Positions 52,243 through 61,422 of a stretch of DNA of 64,000 bases are shown here, piece by piece. Source of the stretch: Multifurca ochricompacta (lineage: Eukaryota > Basidiomycota > Agaricomycetes > Russulales > Russulaceae). The stretch is from NCBI GenBank assembly GCA_022496185.1, contig WTXG01000053.1, positions 1 to 64,000 on the forward strand, written 5' to 3'. The notes below the pieces were generated by a model that worked only from the letters and a program-made list of their open reading frames with translations, was not told where the DNA came from and searched no databases. The translations under genes were made by a program, and so were the position numbers. Position 1 is the stretch's first letter. The number at the start of each line of letters is the position of its first letter.

Positions 52243-53448
52243 ATGTCCTCTTCCTCCATCGCTGCCTCTGCTGCCATCGACGCCTTCACCGCCACTACTG
52301 TGGTTGTAGAGGCCTTCCCTTCCACTCACCCCTCTACTCGTCCCTCCTCTCCTATCGACTATGAAGCTGCAGGGGAACGCATCAAGAACCAGTCACCCAA
52401 CCCTGACCACGACTTTGAACACTGTGAAGAGCCACACCCCAACGACCTGGTAGGCATGGAAATGGACGACGACGTCCCCGAGTTCCCGTTTTTCGCCAAT
52501 AACCTGAACTCGTCGATGTACTTCCCGCTGGAGATCACCATGGTGGATGGCACCAAGGCAATAGCTAAGTACATCTTCTATACCAACGGAGGAATGGACG
52601 TTGCAGGATGCATGAAGAAGAATGGTCCCGTTTATGGGGCCCCGGTCTACTTGGAAGAACGTTACACAGGACGGCTGCACCACACAATGAGCGATGAACA
52701 GTTGGGGCATTTGGCCGCGGAAGACTCCTGCGCCTTTGCGATAGATGAAGTACTGAACGATATGCATCTCCTGCGCCTTAAAGCCAAGGTAATGAGGCTG
52801 CGGAAGAACCTGACACTGCGCATGACACTCAACCGACAGTACAAGGAACATGCGAAGATGATGACGAGGTTGACCAGTGGGATGTTCCAGGTCGAGCAGG
52901 AGCTGGTAGAGATTCGAAAGAGGTTGGAGACGGGAGATGCGTACCAGACCATCGCTGAGAGGTACGCTGACACATACGCACGACCTCTCCCTCCACGATC
53001 GTTGGGGGCTGCGCCAAGGTTGCTACCCAATCGGTTCGAAATGCCACGGATGCACGAGAATCCCCGCGGCGAAACGTGTTGGCGGTGTGACAGTAAGTAC
53101 CACATCAGTTGGAACTGTCCCCTCAACCGCAAATGGTGTCGCCACTGCCGCAGCAACCTGCACTGGAGCCGGTTCTGTATTTTCCGCCGTGTAGGTGTTC
53201 CCCCGACAATCATCAATCCATCCGGCTGGTGCGGCAAGTGCCTGCGTCACAACGCGGGGCATCGCGAGTTGGACTGCCCTGTCCACGACCTCTGTCACGC
53301 GTGTGGACAGCGCGGCCCCTATGGCTTTCTTCGCGCACATCGGTGTCCCCAGGATGAGGACAAGGAAAATTACACCATGGACGATCGTAACATAGCTGAT
53401 GATTACTTGGACCTGGTGCAGGATGATGATGGTACGAGTCGTTTCTAG
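52243..53448 (+). CDS. Gyp4 ORF3: coiled-coil protein with four zinc-knuckle clusters, in the env position
   Basis: 401 intact codons, starting 71 nt after the pol stop in a different frame and ending just before the purine tract GAAGAGGGGGTGA. Residues 1-60 are S/T/P-rich; 70-140 hold an acidic FPFF block and LEITMVDGTKAIAKYIFY; 175-240 are a likely coiled coil (LRLKAKVMRLRKNLTL ... QELVEIRKRLE). The C-terminus has C279-C282-H287-C292, C299-C302-H307-C312, C330-C333-H340-C345 and C351-C354-H366-C368. No signal peptide or membrane segment, so it is not an envelope protein. Probably RNA- or DNA-binding; the role is unknown. How it is translated is not visible. Confidence 0.85.
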   Translation: MSSSSIAASAAIDAFTATTVVVEAFPSTHPSTRPSSPIDYEAAGERIKNQSPNPDHDFEHCEEPHPNDLVGMEMDDDVPEFPFFANNLNSSMYFPLEITMVDGTKAIAKYIFYTNGGMDVAGCMKKNGPVYGAPVYLEERYTGRLHHTMSDEQLGHLAAEDSCAFAIDEVLNDMHLLRLKAKVMRLRKNLTLRMTLNRQYKEHAKMMTRLTSGMFQVEQELVEIRKRLETGDAYQTIAERYADTYARPLPPRSLGAAPRLLPNRFEMPRMHENPRGETCWRCDSKYHISWNCPLNRKWCRHCRSNLHWSRFCIFRRVGVPPTIINPSGWCGKCLRHNAGHRELDCPVHDLCHACGQRGPYGFLRAHRCPQDEDKENYTMDDRNIADDYLDLVQDDDGTSRF

Positions 53449-53479
53449 CTGGGTCAGCTAGAGCCAGAAGAGGGGGTGA

Positions 53480-54068
53480 TGTTACGACCCCTGCCTAGCA
53501 ACCCGATTTTCTTCACTATCCCCAGTGACGACCCCACCCATCCCCCTACCTTACATTTCCTGATCACGTCCCCTTCCTGGGACCCGTCACATGCCTTGCT
53601 TCCCTCCCCATGATTGACTTTGTCTTTGTTTATGTCGCTTTGTCTATGATTGGCTCCTTATCTGTTATCTCCTATCTCTTATCGTACGACCGGACACTTA
53701 CTTAATTCCCTATCAGAAGCCAGGCTTTACGCCCTCCGCTTTCGCATATTTGGGCCCACATGACTCGGTATTCCTTATCTTTAGACGCCCATTCGATTAC
53801 GTATATAAGTCTGCTGTAGCTACGATGTAGACCTCAGACTCGACTTATTGAATACATTGGTGTTTGTCTTCAGGACTTCCCCTTGAACCCTTTGACTCGA
53901 TCATCTTGGTGCTTTCGGCACCTTCCGCTCAACATTGTCATTAGGCTGCAGCCCTTCTGACTTTGACTCATCCATTTCGACTCCAAGAGGTCCTATTGAC
54001 CTCTTATCTGAATACACGTACAAAGCTGTCGCACAAGTCGTGTGGAACGTCTCACACCAGATGTAACA
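53480..54068 (+). repeat. Gyp4 3' LTR
   Basis: 589 bp, same ends as the 5' LTR. Confidence 0.95.
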
Positions 54069-54539
54069 TCGTGGGAGAGGGTAGAGGCAGAAGTAGGGCC
54101 TAGCACGAGTGCACTCATGAGTTACCCGGATCCAAACTCGTGGGTATTTAGATTAGATAATCCCATACTCGGATCCGCATGAGTATGTTCCCACGGATCA
54201 CCCGGAGCCGCGAGTCCTATACTCGCACGGATCCGAGTACTCGTGGGTATACTCGTAGGTTTACTTGTAAGGTTTGAGGCAGCCAGAGATCTTCATCTTG
54301 CATACACAGAAAGAATATATATATTACTACAATCCCACGAAGTTTCAAGTCAGATCATGCATCCGATCCAAAATAAAACAAGAATCAGTTACAATATCTA
54401 TAGAAATGCGAAAAAACGCGAAAAAACGCGAAGTGTGGGGCGCGCCGATCGGACCATGCATTGCCTTCCTATCTAGGAAAGTAGGCTTAAGAATGCACGC
54501 GTTGGCACACGTCGGTACAGAGATGCCGGGATCACGCCT

Positions 54540-54830
54540 AATTGATAAGATCAAAAACGCGTTCACAATTAATTAGATACTTAGGATATACATCTAAGTG
54601 ATAAGATCAAAAATGTGTTCACAGTTAATTAGATACTTGGGATATACATCTAATACAAGTGATAAGATCAAAATGCGTTCACAATTAATTAGATACTTGG
54701 GATGTACATCTAAGTGATAAGATCAAAAATGCGTTCACAATTAATTAGATACTAAAGATATACATCTAAGATAATACAAGTGATAAGATCAAAACGCGTT
54801 CACAATTAAATAGATACAAGTGATAAAATC
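54540..54830. repeat. Minisatellite in hAT-T2, four to five ~58-bp units
   Basis: Units TTCACAATTAATTAGATAC ... ATACATCTAAGTGATAAGATCAAAAA, the inverse of the hAT-T1 array, with fewer copies. Confidence 0.8.
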
Positions 54831-54878
54831 AATTCTGCATAACCCTATATATAATATATTGTGTGCCTTTACCAGTGA

Positions 54879-54955
54879 GGCTGGGTGGCTTAGTGGTTAG
54901 AGCACCAGACCGAGCTTGTTCCCGGAGGTCTTAGGTTCAATCCATGTTTCAGCCA
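54879..54955 (+). other. tRNA-like sequence inside hAT-T2
   Basis: GGCTGGG and TTCAGCC can form a seven-pair acceptor stem (two G-U). A-box-like TGGCTTAGTGGTTAGAGCAC and B-box GGTTCAATCC are correctly spaced. The D stem pairs, while the T stem (TTAGG/CATGT) and anticodon arm are poor. Likely a tRNA-derived passenger such as a SINE head, not an active tRNA. Confidence 0.6.
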
Positions 54956-55192
54956 TTTCTGTTCTAGGTTGACAAGCCTAGTAAAAAAATAATTTTATAT
55001 AATAATATTCCCACGAGTATTCCGCGAGTACCCGTGCGGGTACCCGGGGTGCCAAAATCAATACCCGGATCCGCATGAGTATTTTCCCATGGATCACCCG
55101 GATCCGCGAGTATCAATACCTGCGAGTTTTCCCACGGCTCTACTCAAAAAACTCGCGAGTTACCTGGACTCGTGCTATGCCCTAGGCGGAAG

Positions 55193-56124
55193 TGGATGTG
55201 GTGGGTGTGGACATTTCTGGACTTTGAATTTGTGGAGTAGGGGCGGAAATACTAGAACTTTCTGGGACAGGAGTAGTCGATTCAGGAGTAGTCTGACTAG
55301 GAAGTGGCTTGTTTGCAGGTGCAAGTACAAGTCCACTGACTGTAGCTGTCCTGGGTCATCGATCTAACTGTCTAGTTGTCTGTCTACCTCTACATTGGGT
55401 CTCAGGAGAGTGAATAGAAATGGGAGAGGGAGAGCGTGAGGATGCTCAAGAAGCTGAAGCAATGCATGATCGCATGTGTGAGCATGAAACTGAGTACAGT
55501 TGGTAATGTGTGTGGGGGTGGACTTCTCTCCTAGAAGCCAGTCCAAAAAATCTGGGGGACTAACAGCAAAGATACAAGTGCCGTGCAATGCTAAGCACAG
55601 GTGGAAAGGGTAGATCAATCAAGCTGGCCAATAGATCTTGGATTCAAAGATCCAGACCTGATGCAGCAGTGGTGATGATTGTACCAAGAAAATGAAATGA
55701 GAAAAGTAGCGTTGCCCAAGGCTGTCTGGCTCAGTCTTCTCGACCTGTTGCCTGCCTCTTCACTCAGGGGACATGAGCCCAAGAGCTTCCTAAAATGGTT
55801 CAGTTCGGCCTCCTCTCTGTGCCTGTCACTGCTCTCATGGGGCCCCCTTTGTCTGACTGGGTTTTACACTCCTTGGTAGAAGATCCTGCACCAGTGATCA
55901 GGATGCACATGATCCCACAATAACACCCCTTAATGACCAAGCAACCTCTGTCACCACTACTTGGGCTTCAGAGATCACCACACAGGCTATGAATTATTGG
56001 CTTGACACAGTAAGCACCTCACCGGCACCACCCCAGGGGGTCACTACTCTAAGACTGTCTGGCTGTTAGTGAGCACGTCAGCCCTGTCATGAGGGAGAAC
56101 ACGAAATTGAGGATCTTGTCCTAA
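55193..56124 (-). other. Gyp3 5' leader and gag N-terminus
   Basis: 55193-55360 on the minus strand encodes a P/T/S-rich stretch (TTPVPESSSISAPTPQIQ) that joins gag at 45963 once Gyp4 and hAT-T2 are removed. An ORF at 55364-55618 is not recognised. 55620-56111 shows no coding; 56112-56122 is the self-primer binding site. Confidence 0.7.
56112..56122 (-). promoter_or_regulatory. Gyp3 primer-binding site (self-primer type)
   Basis: The minus strand reads AGGACAAGATC two bases after the 5' LTR; complementary to ATCTTGTCCT at 56408-56399 (10 nt) and to GATCTTGTCCT in the second LTR copy of the motif (11 nt). Confidence 0.72.
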
Positions 56125-56853
56125 TGTAATGGGTGCTTCTATCCTGCGCTTGCAATGTTAGATTAGATAAGATGTAAATGTCGTAGTAAAACTCAGAGGT
56201 GATAAAATCCTAGTCGGAAGCTGCCCAGAATGCAGGGATTAATGCATGCGTAAGGCTTGAAGCAGTCAGAGGACTCTGCCTTGCTTATGCAGCAAGAATA
56301 GACCTATATTGAACTTTGCTAAGAGCCTACAGCCCCAAGAGGACAAGATCAGCTGGGCCTGAGTAAATACAAAGATAAACTGCACCTACAGCCCCAAGAG
56401 GACAAGATGGGGTCTGCAGCATGCTACTGGGTGTCTTTAAATACATTCTAGTACTATCCTATGAAATACCAAAGCCGATCGAGCATGCGATGTAAATCTA
56501 AGTAGTTATCAGTGGCTTACTTTTCTAAGTACCCTGACACATCTTGTTTACTAATGCGCGATCGTTTCTGCTGGTCTGGCATTATCTAAAATACATACTA
56601 GACTACTTTAGATCACTCTATAATCAAATTGTCAATCTGTATTACTCAAACAATGGCCATGTGTATCTATCAGTGTCCATTGCTGCATAGGGCAGCGACT
56701 ACTTCACATCGTGTGGACTGGGTCAGATCAGTCTGAACTCCTCCTTATCTTATCTAAGTCTAAGAAGGTCAACTTTGCAAGACACGCAATCGCATGATGC
56801 CCTCAGGATGGTTTTCAATTGGTCCAGGATGGCAAAAATGCACATCCAGGACA
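56125..56853 (-). repeat. Gyp3 5' LTR
   Basis: 729 bp. Minus-strand TATTTAAAG starts at 56443; ATCTTGTCCT starts 35 nt downstream at 56408. Confidence 0.93.
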
Positions 56854-57773
56854 TGCATCACTATACAAGGCCTTCCATTCCTATAGTGAGTTTTAAATGC
56901 AGGAGGTATGGGAATGGATGGCATAGTGAGGAGATGAGGATGGGAGAAGTACACCTGATTGGCAATGTGAGAGTGCTGTTGTCCCTTGGACTGCTGATTC
57001 TCCTGGTTCTTCTTCCCAGCACAGCGCCTGCATTGAAACTTCTGATCCAACTGTTTCTCTGCTTGATCCAGCTGTTTGCCTCCAAAGTGTTTTTGCTGAT
57101 TAAAATGAGGATCACCCCACTTCTGCTTGATTGCTGAGAGCTTATTAGCAGCATGAGGGTTTTTACCCCTGGATTGATCTTGCTCCCACTGAGCAAGTAC
57201 AGCATCACAGACTACAGCAAGATTGATGTTGGAAGGAGATCTTCTGACAAGAATGGTGGGGATGAGGGCCTCCCATTTGGGAGGGAGCATATGGAGTAGG
57301 AGCATACCCTGCAAGATGGCAGGGATGGTGACACTGTTGGCCTCAAGGCACTCAAAGGCAACCTCAAGATGGTTAATCTGGGGCAAGGGGTGCTTGGAAG
57401 AATCCAGGTGAAAATTTAGGGCTTCCTTGAAGTCCCTAAAGATCGCACCAGGCCCTACAGAGCCATACTTATTCTTAAGACCCAGCCATATTTTGTTAGC
57501 AGAGTTGGTAGAGGTGTGTTCATGCTGAATAGAAGCAGATAACCTCAGGACCATAGTGCCAATTGCCCTATTGTCTATGCGATCCCATTCTTTCTGAAGG
57601 GAGGTTTCATCCTCAGTGGGTTTGGCAGGATCCTTGGGAAGAGGGCAAAGATCAGAGCCATCAGTGATCTCCCAAAGGCCATTAGCCATGAGGTAGGCCT
57701 TCATGATGTTGGCCCACATGTAGTAGTTGGAGCCATCAAAGACAGGAACAACTGTGGTGAGTTGGGATGACAT
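56854..57773 (-). pseudogene. gag: Cop3 gag, open for 334 codons, 3' end cut by Gyp3
   Basis: Starts MSSQLTTVVPVFDGSNYYMW at 57773. Contains LMANGLWEITDGSD, IWLGLKNKYGSVGPGAIFRD, LLLHMLPPKWEALIPTIL and the knuckle-like CRRCAGKKNQENQQ, then P-rich sequence. Typical copia gag architecture. The frame is intact until Gyp3 at 56853 (the last residues are LTR-encoded). Product: capsid protein. Confidence 0.92.
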
Positions 57774-57888
57774 TGGTTAAGATTTGAAGGGTTTTTGAAG
57801 AAGGTTTGAGTAACTGGTTTCTGTAAAAGAAGCCATGGTCAGCATTGAATGTGACAACTGGTACTCAAAACCCAAAACAAAGGCCCAG

Positions 57889-58475
57889 TGTTACAATCTC
57901 TACCAAGTAACCCCATTTTCTTCACCCTTCCCAATGACGACCCCTCGTTACCGCCTACCCTGCACTTCTTGATCATGTCTCCGTCCTGGGACCCATCACG
58001 TGCCTTACTCCCATCCCCATGACTCACTTTGGACTTGTTGTCTCGCTGTTTACCTATGTCTGACCTCTTATCTTGTTATCTCATTATCTTTATGACTGGA
58101 CACTTACTTAATACCCTATCAGAAGCCAGGCTTTATGCCCTCTGCTTTCATATATTCGGGCCCACCTGACTCCATTATCTTATCTTATAGATGCCCATTC
58201 GATTACATATATAAGTCCACTGTAGCTACATTGTAGACCCCAGACTTGACTTATTGAATACATCGGTGCTTGTCTTCTGGACGTCTCCTTTGGATCTCTG
58301 ACTCATTCATCTCAGTGCTTTTGGCACTCTTCCGCTCAACATCATCTCAGGGTACAGCCCCTTTGACTTTGACTCGTCCCACTTGAACTCCAAGAAGCCT
58401 TATTGGTTTCTTACCTGAACCTATGAACTAAGCTGTCACACACATTGTGTGGAACGTCCTGCATTGGATGTAACA
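57889..58475 (+). repeat. Solo LTR of the Gyp1/Gyp4 family in the Cop3 leader
   Basis: 587 bp, ends TGTTACA and TGTAACA, perfect duplication CCCAG (57884-57888, 58476-58480). The Cop2 leader at 26290-26294 shows the uninterrupted site. Confidence 0.96.
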
Positions 58476-58480
58476 CCCAG

Positions 58481-58701
58481 GCTCTTAGAATTCATTAATG
58501 CAGCCATAAAGGTGCAAATGGTGAGTTAAGTAGCCTTATGCAGCCTTAAAGGTGCATTTTGGAGTGCAGCCTTAAAGGCGCATGAACATTGCATTCACTG
58601 GTAGCATCTATTTTGCAGCCACATAGGCGCAGAAAAACATCACAGCCATTGAAGGCACAGAGGATATTTGTTGCAGCCATTAAAGGTGCAAGATGCCCAC
58701 C
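58481..58701 (-). repeat. Cop3 leader repeats
   Basis: About seven degenerate GCAGCCATAAAGGTGCA-like units, as in Cop2, between gag and the primer site. Confidence 0.78.
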
Positions 58702-58714
58702 AGGGCCCATAACC
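58702..58714 (-). promoter_or_regulatory. Cop3 primer-binding site, initiator-tRNA-Met anticodon-arm type
   Basis: Minus strand GGTTATGGGCCCT directly adjoining the 5' LTR; identical to Cop1 and Cop2. Confidence 0.8.
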
Positions 58715-59085
58715 TGAAGGAACAGGCATGGCACAGGCTTATATTCTAGATACTACTGTACTACTATCTATCTCACCTTGTTAATTCAGAGACTTAGCTG
58801 CTTGCAATAATGTGATAATGACTGCTTCATCTATAGCAGTTTTAGTGACTTTATATACATTTTTAGATGTACTATTATCAGCTACTAATCTAAAGTAAAA
58901 CAAATGTGTTATCTCGCTCGTTAATGAATGTGATCAAATCACATGATCAATCTGAGATATTTATACTCAGTTATCTAATTAATGTGAAACATGTTTTGAT
59001 CTCATCAATTAATGTTATCTAAACGTGATCACAATAATGTTGGACCACTATCCCAGTATCTCTGTACTGGTACTCTGGTTCAACA
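58715..59085 (-). repeat. Cop3 5' LTR
   Basis: 371 bp, same length and ends as the 3' LTR at 26808-27178. Confidence 0.94.
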
Positions 59086-59090
59086 GTATC

Positions 59091-59189
59091 TAAGTGATTG
59101 TGATTGGCTGCATTATCTCTGAAACACATGATCACAATCTTATGTCAGACCAATCTCCAGTAGCTCTGTACTGGTACTCTGGTTCAACA
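59091..59189 (-). repeat. Cop2 5' LTR, second part
   Basis: Continues from 26807 after the Cop3 insertion and ends GGTTCAACA at 59189. The two parts give about 350 bp, close to the 371-bp family LTR. Confidence 0.85.
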
Positions 59190-59943
59190 GGAATAAGATC
59201 AGATAAGGATTAGATAAGAACCTTGGTGTTCTCACATGTTTTCACACTCTCATGAACTCTTTGGGCCTTCTTGTTTTTCCTATCTCACTTTCAACAGTGG
59301 TCACAAGTCTTGTGCAGTAATTGTAAAGGTACAAGATTTTTACACCATGCCTTGGAACATTTTTTTGTAGCAGGAGTGTTATTGTCCATTGCATGGACAG
59401 GAAGAGGGAGGATGTTAAGCATTTTCACTATTAGGTTTTTTTCTTTTTTGAAATCAATTTTATTCACACTTCAGGGCATTGCCCAAATCATGCAGCTACT
59501 ACCAGTACATAGTAACTACTGTTGTGAACATGAGAGAAGGGTGGGAACCACCATGTGTGAAACCTCTTGGTAGAGGGAAATGAGACAGTGTGTAATAGAG
59601 AAGGGGTGGAGAGGGGAAGAGAGCCTGTGTGTTGGAGAAGAAAGGTGAACTTACCCATACTACCCAATGTCCAACTCAGACTTAATCCAGCTCACGAGGT
59701 CATCTCACTGAAGGAGGCCTTGTGAAGGCCCACATGTCCTGGATAAAGGTGAGCAAATCCTCAATGTAAGGTTTGCAAGTGAAGAGTATGTGCCATGGAG
59801 GTGGGTCAAGTTCCAGAGCCCAGTCAGGCAGGAATTGGAGATCCTGTCAACGGTCAGAGTAGAGGGGGCAGTGGAGAAGTGCGTGAGGGAAGGTGAGGGG
59901 GGTGAGGTCGTCACATGAGCTAGGTTGAAAACGTTGTCTACAT
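59190..59943. other. No gene or repeat recognised
   Basis: AT-rich with homopolymer T tracts. ORFs at 59271-59573 and 59705-59914 have no recognisable domain and poor composition for coding. First DNA to the right of the nested transposons. Confidence 0.5.
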
Positions 59944-60056
59944 GTCACATGACTTTGATTTGTAATGATGTTTTGATAACTTTCCTTTTTAAAATAAATA
60001 TTTAACGATAACTTCCTTTTTAAAATAAATACTATTACAAATCACAGTCGTGTGAC
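59944..60056. mobile_element. Short MITE-like inverted repeat
   Basis: 113 bp with ~23-bp inverted ends GTCACATGACTTTGATTTG and, inverted, GTCACACGACTGTGATTTG. A direct repeat ACTTCCTTTTTAAAATAAAT lies inside twice. No clear target duplication. Confidence 0.5.
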
Positions 60057-60105
60057 AATATTACCACTTTAGGGATGTCAGTGGTGGGGGAGAGTTGGGT
60101 GAGCT

Positions 60106-60271
60106 ATGGGCTCTTCCTCCGATTGCGACGCGCCTATCTCGCCAGAAGGGCCAGCGTGGCGTCTGCGCTCAGTGCCACGTGGGGCGGTTGAGGACGAACA
60201 GGGTTCCGCCCGAGAGGACGCGCGGGAGCGCGACCTGGTGGGGGTACCGGGGGAGGTGGCCCCTAACTCAG
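60106..60271 (+). other. Possible CpG-rich coding exon with splice donor
   Basis: An ATG at 60106 opens 55 codons (MGSSSDCDAPISPEG...GEVAPNS) up to GTAAGC at 60272, a good fungal 5' splice site. GC- and CpG-rich, unlike its surroundings. No acceptor can be chosen with confidence, and the minus strand is also open, so this is tentative. Confidence 0.3.
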
Positions 60272-60536
60272 GTAAGCATTTCAATTAGTAAAGGATTTTG
60301 TTAGAATAGCGGCCAGCACGCTAGATAGCGGAGATGCAGGCCTGAACCAACAACCCCTATACACGTTTAATCATTTATAAGATAGATACTGCATTAGTTT
60401 AGCACCTCAGTCTTCTACCACAAAGACTGAGGTTAGTACTATTCTCACTTGTAGCTACAGCATTCCTTTACTGACTCTATTACTGTAGCAATTCGCTATA
60501 TAGTCTCCCACAAGGTTTTCTTGACAACTCTATACC

Positions 60537-60938
60537 ATGGGTGGATTTCCAATTGTAGCTATTGGATATGAAGTTGCGGATGCTCTCGAGAGGTATCAAT
60601 GTCAGCACGGTATTGAAGGGGTTCTGTCCTTCAAACAATTCCTGCAATATGCCGAATCCGAGGCATCCATGCCCATTTCCCTGGTTAGCCTAGAGGACTC
60701 CTCTAGCCTTGATCGCATGTTTCTATGCTGCTACGTTGATACCCGTGTCAGAGTATACGATTTCAAAGAGCTCATGGCGGTGATAGTACCACCACAGTTC
60801 ACGCGTTTGAAGGAGGTATTGGGCATGTATGGGGATTTGAAGAGGGTATTTGCGCCCAAAGGCATAATCTTTTCGTATGATGTTGATGGCAAGACGAGGG
60901 TGAAGGAAGAATGCCTTATAGGTGTACCGGTAATCTGA
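60537..60938 (+). CDS. Hypothetical protein, 133 residues
   Basis: A complete ORF with a favourable start context (ACCATGG). The sequence starts MGGFPIVAIGYEVADALERY and ends LIGVPVI. Predicted mixed alpha/beta with regularly spaced hydrophobics, no signal peptide, membrane segment or known motif. Codons are not CpG-depleted, unlike the transposons to the left, which argues for a resident gene. A 10-bp perfect hairpin (60405-60432) and pyrimidine-rich DNA precede it. I do not recognise the family. Confidence 0.6.
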   Translation: MGGFPIVAIGYEVADALERYQCQHGIEGVLSFKQFLQYAESEASMPISLVSLEDSSSLDRMFLCCYVDTRVRVYDFKELMAVIVPPQFTRLKEVLGMYGDLKRVFAPKGIIFSYDVDGKTRVKEECLIGVPVI

Positions 60939-61347
60939 CAGACCCAATCCTTCTGAATTTAGTTGTCTTCATTTACTTCACTTCCTTTACGGTCTCGTAC
61001 GTTTCTGAAATGTAATAGGCAGCGATGTAATATCATAAACGAGTGGAGGAAGTGAATAAGCATGAGAACATGAGAACACTAACTATAAGATGGCGATATA
61101 TCATCATGATAACTTAACTTCATCGACAATCATTCAGCCCATCATCAGTCTGCAACTGTTACACTTCACTGTGATGTCATTGTATACTACCCTTTCTTTT
61201 CTCTTTTTCTACTCCATGTTCTCCACTTGTCTCAATGTCCATAGTGTTGACACAGTCAGGTGCCACACAATGCAACTCTGCATGATCTTAGTATAGGAGG
61301 TTATGTACCACTATGAACCTAAGATCCACAAGAGCTTCTACTCATGA
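60939..61347. other. Intergenic, nothing recognised
   Basis: Pyrimidine-rich stretches and a 68-codon ORF (61090-61296) that looks like chance. Confidence 0.5.
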
Positions 61348-61422
61348 GGTTGTGTAGCTCAGTGATTAGAGCACCGGACCTGGCTTGTCCAGAGGTCTTG
61401 GGTTCAATCCCCAACATGGCCA
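61348..61422 (+). tRNA. tRNA-like gene or tRNA pseudogene, anticodon loop reading GGC
   Basis: Acceptor arm GGTTGTG / CATGGCC pairs at all seven positions (three G-U). D arm GCTC...GAGC and T arm TTGGG-TTCAATC-CCCAA pair fully. The anticodon arm GGAC-CTGGCTT-GTCC has U33 and anticodon GGC but only four firm pairs and one extra base before it. A-box TAGCTCAGTGATTAGAGC and B-box GGTTCAATCC are present, and TTTT follows at 61428-61431. It resembles the tRNA-like parts of hAT-T1/T2. A real tRNA-Ala is possible but G3-U70 is absent (U3-G70 here), so a tRNA-derived sequence is as likely. Confidence 0.45.

Larger units (their letters stand above)
45964..54068 (+). mobile_element. Gyp4: chromodomain Ty3/Gypsy retrotransposon, best preserved in the window
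   Basis: 589-bp LTRs (45964-46552, 53480-54068) and duplication TCGTG (45959-45963, 54069-54073). Gag, pol and ORF3 are all present. Lesions: one homopolymer frameshift in gag, three TGA codons and one solo LTR in pol. Inserted in Gyp3 gag. Confidence 0.94.
54094..55184. mobile_element. hAT-T2: hAT-like non-autonomous element with tRNA-like sequence
   Basis: 8-bp duplication GGCAGAAG / GGCGGAAG (54086-54093, 55185-55192; one difference, at CpG). TIRs TAGGGCCTAGCACGAGT and, inverted, TAGGGCATAGCACGAGT. Subterminal GGATCCGGGT / ACTCGCG repeats and an internal tandem array (about 54540-54830). Copy of hAT-T1 in the opposite orientation but with CpG sites better preserved. No transposase. Confidence 0.85.
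40040..56853 (-). mobile_element. Gyp3: chromodomain Ty3/Gypsy retrotransposon with nested Gyp4
   Basis: 729-bp LTRs at 40040-40768 and 56125-56853, perfect duplication TGCAT (40035-40039, 56854-56858) although 16.8 kb apart. Interrupted by a Cop1-type solo LTR (45149), Gyp4 (45964) and hAT-T2 (54094). Uninterrupted target in Cop2 at 21589-21593. Confidence 0.95.
26808..59085 (-). mobile_element. Cop3: complete but multiply interrupted copia retrotransposon
   Basis: 371-bp LTRs at 26808-27178 and 58715-59085, perfect duplication GTATC (26803-26807, 59086-59090). Between them, in order on the minus strand: leader, gag, protease, integrase, RT, RNase H, interrupted by a solo LTR, Gyp3, Pal3 and Gyp2. 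Subtracting these with their duplications leaves about 6.05 kb. Confidence 0.95.
15340..59189 (-). mobile_element. Cop2: old copia retrotransposon, host of most of the window, 3' end lost
   Basis: Minus-strand copia of the same family as Cop3. Pieces: RT/integrase/protease 15340-18976, gag C-terminus 21362-21873, gag 25533-26322, leader 26323-26545, primer site 26546-26558, 5' LTR 26559-26807 plus 59091-59189. Removing insertions leaves about 4.58 kb; Cop3 without insertions is 6.05 kb, and the missing 1.48 kb equals the RNase H plus 3' LTR segment of Cop3 (26808-28290). So Cop2 is truncated exactly at Pal1. Confidence 0.88.

Noticed and set aside
55364..55618. 84-codon minus ORF in the Gyp3 leader
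   Set aside because: No motif and no counterpart in other elements; could be chance.
60405..60432. Perfect 10-bp hairpin considered as a terminator
   Set aside because: Fungal Pol II genes do not use such terminators and no T tract follows; noted only as a hairpin upstream of the 133-codon ORF.
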